Shown in pieces: positions 1 through 5,005 of a stretch of DNA of 5,005 bases. Under the pieces are notes generated by a model. It saw only the letters and a program-made list of their open reading frames with translations. It was not told the origin of the DNA and ran no database searches. Every line of letters begins with the position of its first letter. Position 1 is the first letter of the stretch. This DNA comes from Gammaproteobacteria bacterium. Lineage in GTDB: Bacteria > Pseudomonadota > Gammaproteobacteria > GRL18. The position numbers and the translations under genes are program-made. The stretch spans positions 1 through 5,005 of the forward strand of contig DAOVUK010000290.1 of NCBI GenBank assembly GCA_030632625.1, written 5' to 3'.

Positions 1-661
1 CTGTTGTTCCTGATAACAAGGCAGAGGAGTCTGATCCTGTATTCTGGCCCGTATGTTTACAGGACAGTTTGATCAGATTGATCAGATCTTCTTCAACATC
101 TTCGACTAATTTAATCACCTTATAAATGATCTGTCCTGTCAGATCCTGATAACTTTGCGCCATCATAATTTCATTAAGATTGGCCATTAGAGTATTACTA
201 TCATTATTGGCCGTTTCTAAAAAAACTTTAAGGGTTTTACTCAATTGACGAAATTCTTCAGCTTGCATTTGTCTCTGGGTAAAGCGTTCCCAGCTGGACA
301 GCAGCTCAGATGTGCCTGAAGTAATGCTTTCACATAAGGGAATAGCATTTTCAATCTGATTCATAGTGGTGTCGGCAGCCTGCTGCGTCATAGTGACGAC
401 ATAGTGGAGGCGCTCTTTTGCATCGGCTATCCCTCCCCCTTCTGCCAGCTCGGTAATACGGGAATCGGTGCGAAAGGCTTTAAATGTTTCATGTACATCA
501 CGAGTCAATTTACCCAGTTCCTGAAACAAACTGGTTTCTTTCATAGTAATTAATTCATCAAGAATTGCTTTTACTTCTTCATCGTTGCCTGATTCAGCGC
601 TGACCACCAGTTCTTTTGCCCGCTTGATGAAAACGTCGTCAAGCGCTATAACTTCCACCAT
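1..661 (-). CDS. cheZ: CheZ, CheY-P phosphatase (C-terminus cut by window edge)
   Basis: CheZ removes the phosphate from CheY-P in the cytoplasm and so ends the motor-switching signal. I translated 220 codons from the ATG at 661; the frame stays open to base 1, so the gene is partial at its 3' end. The best marker is the family motif MMAQSYQDLTGQ at residues 167-177. Its Asp173 and Gln177 match the E. coli residues Asp143 and the catalytic Gln147, which is inserted into the CheY active site. Around residues 72-105 there is the ELAEGG-x-A-DAKERLHYVV-type segment expected before the long helical hairpin. The C-terminal CheY-docking peptide would lie outside the window. An in-frame TAG nine bases upstream of the ATG rules out an earlier start; GTG at 658 is the next codon. 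Only a weak GAG-type ribosome binding site precedes the ATG. The gene follows cheY by 97 bp, the usual pairing. E. coli CheZ has 214 residues, so this one is longer. Family assignment is firm. Confidence 0.95.
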   Translation of the reverse strand, partial: MVEVIALDDVFIKRAKELVVSAESGNDEEVKAILDELITMKETSLFQELGKLTRDVHETFKAFRTDSRITELAEGGGIADAKERLHYVVTMTQQAADTTMNQIENAIPLCESITSGTSELLSSWERFTQRQMQAEEFRQLSKTLKVFLETANNDSNTLMANLNEIMMAQSYQDLTGQIIYKVIKLVEDVEEDLINLIKLSCKHTGQNTGSDSSALLSGTT

Positions 662-757
662 ACATTTCTACTCAAATTAGTTTATCTTGTCACTTGTTTA
701 ATAAGTCTCCAGGAGTAAATACTGCCCGCAAATACATTTTTTATTTCTAACCTGCTG

Positions 758-1144
758 TCAGCTGTCGATGCGTTCAAATATTTTATCTATTTTTTCTTTA
801 AGTGTTGCTGCGGTAAATGGTTTTACAATATAACCATTAACGCCAGCCTGCGCAGCTTCGATGATTTGTTCTCTTTTTTGTTCTGCAGTCACCATCAAAA
901 CAGGCATAGTTGATAATTTTTCATCGGCTCTGACCTGTCTTAACAGATCAATACCCTGCATACCCGGCATATTCCAGTCAGTCACCAGAAAATCAATTCC
1001 ACCGGCATTCAGTATTGGCAAGGCAGTTGTGCCATCATCCGCTTCTACTGTATTGGTGAAGCCAAGATCTCTCAATAAATTTTTTATAATGCGTCGCATT
1101 GTTGAAAAATCATCTACTATCAATATTTTCATATCTTTGTTCAA
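758..1144 (-). CDS. cheY: CheY, single-domain chemotaxis response regulator
   Basis: CheY is phosphorylated by CheA and then binds FliM at the flagellar switch to change rotation. The 128-residue protein is one receiver domain and nothing else. All key residues are visible: the acidic pair Asp11-Asp12, phospho-acceptor Asp56 followed by Trp57, Thr86, Tyr105 and Lys108. These correspond to E. coli Asp12/13, Asp57, Trp58, Thr87, Tyr106 and Lys109. The DDFSTMRRI and KPFTAATL segments are typical of true motility CheY rather than a general response regulator. I prefer the TTG start at 1144 because GGAGG (1150-1154) sits five bases upstream of it. The first ATG, at 1132, is 17 bases from that site and would give a 124-residue protein starting MKILIVDD, a form seen in some relatives. 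cheZ lies 96 bases downstream. The 353-bp gap upstream suggests that cheY may start its own transcript. Confidence 0.97.
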   Translation of the reverse strand: MNKDMKILIVDDFSTMRRIIKNLLRDLGFTNTVEADDGTTALPILNAGGIDFLVTDWNMPGMQGIDLLRQVRADEKLSTMPVLMVTAEQKREQIIEAAQAGVNGYIVKPFTAATLKEKIDKIFERIDS

Positions 1145-1149
1145 ATCAA

Positions 1150-1154
1150 CCTCC
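1150..1154 (-). promoter_or_regulatory. Ribosome binding site of cheY that favours a TTG start
   Basis: On the minus strand this reads GGAGG, a full Shine-Dalgarno core. It lies five bases before TTG at 1144 and 17 bases before ATG at 1132. The spacing therefore favours TTG initiation. No ATG or GTG lies further upstream in frame before the stop codon at 1181-1183. Confidence 0.75.
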
Positions 1155-1392
1155 GGGTTATAACAAAAAACAAATAGGGTTTACTGAAAATTTATTTTAA
1201 CCCAAATTATTCTCTAAAACTGACCACCTTACAAATTTTTATAATATCCACACCTAACAACAAAAGACTCAACCTATTTTTAGACAAGAAATTCATTTTT
1301 TTCCAGTAAAACCGGCGATTATTTTTAAATAATCAAAGATTTAATCAAAAAAAACACAATAATTGACAAGATAGAAAGAATCTAAAAAATAT

Positions 1393-1430
1393 AAAAACTG
1401 GAAATTCAACAGCTTGAAGAGACAGTTTTT
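1393..1430 (-). terminator. Two-tier stem-loop after fliA, candidate terminator or attenuator
   Basis: Read on the minus strand, AAAAACTG pairs with CAGTTTTT (8 bp, 1423-1430 with 1393-1400). Inside it, TTCAA pairs with TTGAA (5 bp) around a GCTG loop. Four-base internal loops lie on both sides (TCTC and TTTC). The downstream arm runs into TTTTTATATTTTTT, which resembles a terminator U-tract. The structure starts 68 bp after the fliA stop. The stem is A/T-rich, so it may be a weak terminator or only a processing or stability element. The plus-strand reading also ends in T residues, so it could work in both directions. Confidence 0.45.
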
Positions 1431-1497
1431 TGGCTTTCCCAAAAAACAATTGAAACGAACACGCGCATAAACGGCAATCTGATAAAGAGTCTTGTCA

Positions 1498-2229
1498 CTA
1501 TTCCTGGAGGACTGGTGCTAAACGAGCTTGCAGACGGATAACGGCCTGTGAATTAATCTGACTGACTCGGGACTCACTGACACCAATCACAGCACCGATT
1601 TCCCGAAGATTTAACTCATTATCATAATATAATGTCATCACCAGACGTTCCCGTTCAGGTAAACTGGCAATCGCTGTGGCCACAAGCTCCTTCATATTAT
1701 TTTTTTGCAGCACATCCAGAAGCCCGCTCTGTGGATTAGGAATATTATCCACTAGAGAACCTCCACTAATGCTGATATCATCAAAACTTAGTATTTTATG
1801 TCCACTGGCATCTTGTAAAATGCGGTAGTACTCTTCAATATCCATATCGAGTGCTGCTGCTATTTCTGTATCCCGGGCATCCCTGCCTTTTTCATTTTCA
1901 ATGTTACGCACGACTTCTGCAACCCGGCGATTATTGCGATACACTGAGCGTGGTGCCCAGTCATTTTTTCGAACATCATCCAGCATAGCGCCGCGAATGC
2001 GGATACTGGCATAAGTTTCAAAGCTGGCACCCTGTGCTGCATCATAGTTATTTTCCGCTTCTAAAAGACCAATCATACCGGCCTGAATCAGATCATCTAT
2101 TTGTATATTGGCTGGCAATCGGCTTTTTAAATGATAGGCAATACGTTTAACCAGTGGTGCATGTTTCTCAACCGTATCCTGCATTTCATATTGACTGTAA
2201 ACATCAAGTTTTTTCATTATCAGGCTCAT
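1498..2229 (-). CDS. fliA: FliA, RNA polymerase sigma-28 factor for flagellar genes
   Basis: FliA directs RNA polymerase to late flagellar and chemotaxis promoters and is normally held inactive by the anti-sigma factor FlgM. From the ATG at 2229 the protein has 243 residues, close to the 239 of E. coli FliA. Region 2 covers about residues 25-96, with DDLIQAGMIGLLEA and the RIRGAMLDDVRKNDWAPRSV segment that is diagnostic of FliA. Region 3 follows at about 98-160. Region 4 is at about 188-235, with SLPERERLV and the helix-turn-helix LREIGAVIGVSESRVSQI that reads the -35 box. The start is uncertain. GTG at 2235, ATG at 2229 and ATG at 2217 are all in frame. None has a classic GGAGG, but GTGATC just before 2229 could pair with the extended anti-Shine-Dalgarno, and a GAG lies seven bases before 2217. 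The gene follows fleN by 27 bp and is probably cotranscribed with it. The TAG stop is at 1498-1500. Confidence 0.97.
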   Translation of the reverse strand: MSLIMKKLDVYSQYEMQDTVEKHAPLVKRIAYHLKSRLPANIQIDDLIQAGMIGLLEAENNYDAAQGASFETYASIRIRGAMLDDVRKNDWAPRSVYRNNRRVAEVVRNIENEKGRDARDTEIAAALDMDIEEYYRILQDASGHKILSFDDISISGGSLVDNIPNPQSGLLDVLQKNNMKELVATAIASLPERERLVMTLYYDNELNLREIGAVIGVSESRVSQINSQAVIRLQARLAPVLQE

Positions 2230-2256
2230 GATCACGTTTACTTTTCTTTTATCAGC

Positions 2257-3240
2257 TTAATTTGAATTAATTAACCGTTCCACAAAAAACTCGAGATGTC
2301 CCCCTGGTCTTTTTGGCATCGGCCACTTGTTGATTTTCTGGGCAGCCATAGTAAATGCCTGTGCTGAAGGACTTCTTGGATAAACCTGACTGACCGCAGT
2401 TTGTTTTTTTACCGCTTTTCTTAAATAAATATCAAATGGTATGGCCCCGAGAAAATCCAGAGAAACATCTAAAAATCGATCCGTGACTTTTAGAATTTTA
2501 GCGAACAGCTCACGGCCTTCTTTGAGATCATTAGCCATATTCGCTAAAATACGAAAGCGATTAATTCCCTGTTCTCTATTAAGTACTTTAATTAAGGCAT
2601 AAGCATCTGTTATTGATGATGGCTCATCACAAACCACCACAATCACTTCCTGTGATGCCCGGCAAAAACTGACAACACTTTTATCAAGACCGGCAGCTGT
2701 ATCAATAATCAAAATATCCAGTTCATTCTGCAATTCACTAAAGGCATTGATAATGCCGGCATTTTCAGCATCACTCAAGCTGGCCATCCTTGATACCCCT
2801 GAAGCAGCCGGTATAATCCGGATACCACCCGGGGCATCAATAATAACTTCGGATAAATCATAATCCCCTGAAAGGACATGGGAAATATTTAACTTCGGAT
2901 GCAGGCCAAGCAGTACATCAATATTAGCCAGCCCCAGATCAGCATCCATAATCATTACTTTCTGACCAGTTGCGGCTAAAGACATGGCAATATTGACAGA
3001 GACGTTGGTCTTACCCACACCACCTTTACCACTACTCACTGCTATCACTCGGACTGGGCGACTTTTGTTTGAGTCACTTTGGGTCATACGTCTTAAACCT
3101 TCTGCTTGATCATAAATAAAGGGCCGTGCCGTCTCTTGAAACCCATTCTCCTGAAACAAAGAGTCATGCAACAAAGAGTCCTGAAGTAAAGAGTCATGAT
3201 ACAAAGAATCATAAGACCTGGCATTATCAGCCCGCGGCAT
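2257..3240 (-). CDS. fleN: FleN/FlhG, MinD-like ATPase controlling flagellar number
   Basis: FleN/FlhG limits the number of polar flagella. In Pseudomonas it antagonises the master regulator FleQ, and in several species it stimulates the GTPase of FlhF. The 327-residue protein has a deviant Walker A motif GKGGVGKT (71-78) with signature Lys72, a DADLG motif (99-103) and a Walker B strand ending in Asp180 (IIDTAAG). The CDEPSSITDAYALIK segment at 204-218 is typical of FleN. A terminal helix GHLEFFVERLI (314-324) resembles the membrane-targeting helix of this family. The FlhF-activating motif DQAEGLR is at 44-50. In Vibrio FlhG this motif lies almost at the N-terminus, so about 40 residues here are extra; they include four DSLxx repeats (11-30). 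The start is supported by a strong GGAGG eight bases upstream. No Met occurs between residues 1 and 52, although in-frame TTG codons do. The gene overlaps flhF by 14 bp, which suggests translational coupling. P. aeruginosa FleN has 280 residues. Confidence 0.96.
   Translation of the reverse strand: MPRADNARSYDSLYHDSLLQDSLLHDSLFQENGFQETARPFIYDQAEGLRRMTQSDSNKSRPVRVIAVSSGKGGVGKTNVSVNIAMSLAATGQKVMIMDADLGLANIDVLLGLHPKLNISHVLSGDYDLSEVIIDAPGGIRIIPAASGVSRMASLSDAENAGIINAFSELQNELDILIIDTAAGLDKSVVSFCRASQEVIVVVCDEPSSITDAYALIKVLNREQGINRFRILANMANDLKEGRELFAKILKVTDRFLDVSLDFLGAIPFDIYLRKAVKKQTAVSQVYPRSPSAQAFTMAAQKINKWPMPKRPGGHLEFFVERLINSN
3151..3210 (-). repeat. Four in-frame 15-bp tandem repeats in fleN
   Basis: Four consecutive 15-bp units encode DSLYH, DSLLQ, DSLLH and DSLFQ (FleN residues 11-30). 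A degenerate fifth unit encodes ENGFQ at 3136-3150. On the plus strand each unit ends in AAAGAGTC or AAAGAATC. The first bases alternate between CTGA and ATG, so a 30-bp higher-order period is also visible. Because the unit is a multiple of three, gain or loss of copies would keep the frame. Differences between units show that it is not a fresh expansion. Confidence 0.9.
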
Positions 3241-4975
3241 GGATCAGACCTCCACCGGAATATGACATTGCCAGTTCATCTGTGTTCACTGACACAGGAT
3301 GTTGTCGAGCCATTTCCAATGCAAGTTTCAGGAGATCGGTGGTATTGGCGCGATGAATATCTTCCGGGACTTTCTGCCCATCACTAATGTAGTTGAGTTG
3401 TAACTTATTCTCAATAAGAATTGAAATAATTCCACCAATTGAGGTTGATTCATCCACTTTTGAGGCAATACAGCCATCCAGTTCTCTGGCATTAAGGGTT
3501 TTGATGACTTCATCCATGGCTAAAGTCTGTGTTGATGCACTCAGCACAGCCAGAATTTTGATTGTTTCATGGCTATGGCGCAGCATGTTCAGTTGTTGTG
3601 TTAAGCGCAAATCTCTATGACTCATACCTGCCGTATCGATCAAAACTAATTGTTTATCGTCTAAGCGTGACAGAATCTGTTTAAGCTCTTCTTCATCATT
3701 GGCAATATAAACCGGTACACCCAAAATTCGCCCATAGGTTTTTAATTGCTCATGGGCCCCGACCCGATAGCTGTCCGTAGTCACCAGAGCCAGATTTTTT
3801 GCACCATATTTTAAGGTAAATCGAGCAGCCAACTTGGCAATATTGGTTGTTTTACCCACACCGGTTGGTCCAACAAGAGCAATGATACCACCTTCATCCA
3901 ATAGATCATCCGCCACAGGAACATTACGGACAATAATACTTAAGACGCGTCTCCAGCTGTCTTCCAGAGAATCATTTTCTGTTGTTTTTAACTGTTTAAC
4001 GATTTTTTCACTCAGGGATGATTTTATTCCCAGACGATACAAACGTGAGAGTAATTCAGCCTGATGCGGATGACTGCGAGAAAAGCTGCCCCACGCCAGA
4101 CCGGAAAGTTGATTTTCCAGAATACCACGTAATGATTTAATTTCTTCCTGCATTGAAGTCATAGCAGGATCTTTTACCCATTCTACTTTTTGAGCGCCCT
4201 TGTTATGTGCAGAGTTCTGTGAAGAGCGAGTGGAACGACCTGGTCGGGCAGACTTTTGCTGACGATTGTTTCCTTTATTTGGTTTATCCATTGAAAAAAA
4301 ATCGTCTCTGTCATTGTGAAAAGAGTTTGCCTGTGAACGTCTCTGTTCTTCTTTAGCCAGTGACTCATAATCAAAAGGATAGCTATTTTCAGCGAGTGTT
4401 TCATTATCAAGCTCGTTATCAATCTCGTTATCAATCTTGTTATCAATCTTGTTATCAAAGCTGTCAAAGTCAGAAATAAAAGGCTGTTGTCTTTCCTGCA
4501 TTGATTGTTTTGTATAAACGCTTTTATTATCAGGCTGAGCAGTAAATTGTTTCCGGCCTGATTGTTGTGTTCCTGATTGCTTCAACAGCTCAGCAAAGCC
4601 ATTTGTTTGCGGCTGTTCAGTGGGTATTGCCTGGCGTTGTTGTACATTGCCCTGCTGGCCGCCCGAACGGCTGAAGCTAATAACATCATCCTCAATTGAA
4701 TCTTCCAGCCTGGAACTGACCTTTTGCTTTTTCACCTTAGCAAAAACTGAACGCTTGTTCTTTTTTACTGCTGCCGCAGCTTGCGATTGCGGATCTTGTT
4801 CACGAGCACCGAGTGAGCGATGCACAGCTTCTTCATCATAGTCAATGGCGGCGACTAATTCGATACCGCCCTCAACTTTATTATTGGACAAAATGACTGC
4901 ATCAGCACCTAATTCATCCTTTACCTGACGAATAGCTTCACGCATTTCAGAAGCAAAAAAACGTTTAATTTTCAT
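3227..4975 (-). CDS. flhF: FlhF, SRP-type GTPase for polar flagellum placement
   Basis: FlhF is a signal-recognition-particle family GTPase that localises to the cell pole and recruits early flagellar components. From the ATG at 4975 it has 582 residues. The N-terminal B domain opens with the family signature MKIKRFFASEMREAI and continues to about residue 48. A long polar linker of low complexity (about 55-265, rich in Gln, Asn, Ser, Asp and Lys) follows. The N domain is at about 272-355 and the G domain at about 362-555. GTPase motifs are P-loop GPTGVGKTT (369-377), DSYR (401-404), DTAG (447-450), SKVDE (505-509) and the closing loop YISDGQKVPEDI (529-540). I chose ATG 4975 because AAGG (4985-4988) sits nine bases upstream and homologues begin MKIKRFF. 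The in-frame TTG at 4984 directly abuts that site. The protein is longer than many relatives (P. aeruginosa has 429), and the excess lies in the linker. The stop overlaps the fleN start. flhA is the usual upstream neighbour but would lie outside the window. Confidence 0.97.
   Translation of the reverse strand: MKIKRFFASEMREAIRQVKDELGADAVILSNNKVEGGIELVAAIDYDEEAVHRSLGAREQDPQSQAAAAVKKNKRSVFAKVKKQKVSSRLEDSIEDDVISFSRSGGQQGNVQQRQAIPTEQPQTNGFAELLKQSGTQQSGRKQFTAQPDNKSVYTKQSMQERQQPFISDFDSFDNKIDNKIDNEIDNELDNETLAENSYPFDYESLAKEEQRRSQANSFHNDRDDFFSMDKPNKGNNRQQKSARPGRSTRSSQNSAHNKGAQKVEWVKDPAMTSMQEEIKSLRGILENQLSGLAWGSFSRSHPHQAELLSRLYRLGIKSSLSEKIVKQLKTTENDSLEDSWRRVLSIIVRNVPVADDLLDEGGIIALVGPTGVGKTTNIAKLAARFTLKYGAKNLALVTTDSYRVGAHEQLKTYGRILGVPVYIANDEEELKQILSRLDDKQLVLIDTAGMSHRDLRLTQQLNMLRHSHETIKILAVLSASTQTLAMDEVIKTLNARELDGCIASKVDESTSIGGIISILIENKLQLNYISDGQKVPEDIHRANTTDLLKLALEMARQHPVSVNTDELAMSYSGGGLIHAAG
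3249..3253 (-). promoter_or_regulatory. Ribosome binding site of fleN inside the end of flhF
   Basis: The minus strand reads GGTGGAGGT here, with the GGAGG core eight bases before the fleN ATG at 3240. It lies within the last codons of flhF. It supports the long fleN start, and therefore the repeat-bearing N-terminal extension being translated. Ribosomes finishing flhF could reinitiate on fleN. Confidence 0.8.
4400..4456 (-). repeat. 12-bp tandem repeats in the FlhF linker
   Basis: Four 12-bp units encode DNKI, DNKI, DNEI and DNEL (FlhF residues 174-189), and a partial fifth copy encodes DNE (190-192). On the plus strand the units read AATCTTGTTATC or AATCTCGTTATC, and the first two copies in reading order are identical. 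The tract lies in the disordered-looking linker between the B domain and the GTPase core. Its near-identity suggests recent copying by strand slippage, and any change in copy number would stay in frame. Confidence 0.92.
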
Positions 4976-4984
4976 AACTGACAA

Positions 4985-4990
4985 CCTTAT
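4985..4990 (-). promoter_or_regulatory. Ribosome binding site of flhF
   Basis: The minus strand reads ATAAGG, with the AAGG core nine bases before ATG 4975. It would be directly adjacent to the alternative TTG at 4984, too close to serve it. This decides the start in favour of ATG. It is a moderate, not a perfect, Shine-Dalgarno match. Confidence 0.6.
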
Positions 4991-5005
4991 TCTGACTTGT
5001 TTTTA

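Larger units (their letters stand above)
1145..1497. other. AT-rich intergenic region between fliA and cheY
   Basis: This 353-bp stretch has no recognisable gene on either strand and is clearly richer in A and T than the flanking genes. It holds the cheY ribosome binding site at its left end and a stem-loop at 1393-1430. It is the natural place for a fliA terminator or attenuator and a cheY promoter. I looked on the minus strand for a sigma-28 promoter (TAAA, then GCCGATAA) and a sigma-54 promoter (GG-N10-GC) and found no convincing match. AT-rich blocks such as TATTAT near 1240 could serve as a sigma-70 -10 box, but no good -35 box is spaced correctly. Confidence 0.7.

Noticed and set aside
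692..739. Short 15-codon open frame between cheY and cheZ (MYLRAVFTPGDLLNK)
   Set aside because: It has no properly spaced ribosome binding site and no recognisable function; it is too short to separate from chance.
861..1163. Plus-strand open frame of 100 codons opposite cheY
   Set aside because: It lies wholly over the conserved cheY coding sequence, has no family resemblance and no convincing ribosome binding site; it is an antisense shadow. The same applies to the plus-strand frames near 3126-3387, 3393-3620, 3834-4064 and 4620-4841.
1363..1395. Plus-strand TTGACA followed by AT-rich sequence, a possible sigma-70 promoter
   Set aside because: The -35 is perfect, but the hexamer at 17-18 bp spacing is a poor -10 and TATAAA is 21 bp away. 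No plus-strand gene follows; it would run into antisense fliA. In AT-rich DNA this is expected by chance.
1464..1497. GCCGTTTA on the minus strand after fliA as a sigma-28 -10 box for cheY
   Set aside because: It matches GCCGATAA at six of eight positions, but the position 15 bp upstream reads CAAG rather than TAAA, and it lies over 300 bp from cheY.
4183..4467. Minus-strand frame of 94 codons inside flhF with a repeated LITRLITR pattern
   Set aside because: The pattern is the 12-bp flhF repeat read in another frame. The flhF frame continues through with conserved domains on both sides, so this is a shadow.
4985..5005. Possible end of flhA at the right edge, beginning with TAA on the minus strand
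   Set aside because: flhA commonly precedes flhF, but 21 bases do not allow a frame or family to be assigned.

Overview
The window is a stretch of a flagellar and chemotaxis gene cluster. It has five genes, all transcribed on the minus strand. In transcription order, from the right edge to the left, they are flhF, fleN (flhG), fliA, cheY and the 5' part of cheZ. This order is the classic arrangement of polarly flagellated Gammaproteobacteria such as Pseudomonas, Vibrio and Shewanella. The protein sequences agree: FlhF/FleN set flagellar position and number, FliA is sigma-28, CheY has every signalling residue, and a CheZ phosphatase is present. Base composition is moderately AT-rich, and the gene-free gap is strongly AT-rich. 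I cannot name the genus.

Layout by position: 1-661 is cheZ, whose C-terminus is cut off by the window edge. 662-757 is a short spacer. 758-1144 is cheY, which probably starts at TTG. 1145-1497 is an AT-rich gap of 353 bp with one convincing stem-loop (1393-1430) and no recognisable gene. 1498-2229 is fliA. 2257-3240 is fleN, which overlaps flhF by 14 bp and has a strong ribosome binding site inside the flhF end. 3227-4975 is flhF. flhF-fleN-fliA form a tight translational block. cheY-cheZ follow after the gap and may have their own promoter, although I could not find a good one.

How the genes work together: FlhF, an SRP-type GTPase, marks the pole and recruits the first flagellar parts. FleN, a MinD-like ATPase, limits flagellar number and stimulates the FlhF GTPase through an N-terminal DQAxxLR helix. 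FliA switches on late flagellar and chemotaxis genes. CheY-P binds the motor switch, and CheZ dephosphorylates CheY-P.

I see no undescribed system. The most unusual signals are two in-frame short tandem repeats, one in each of the interacting partners. A 12-bp repeat lies in the long FlhF linker, and a 15-bp repeat lies in a non-canonical N-terminal extension of FleN, just before its FlhF-activating motif. All open frames on the plus strand look like shadows of the minus-strand genes.
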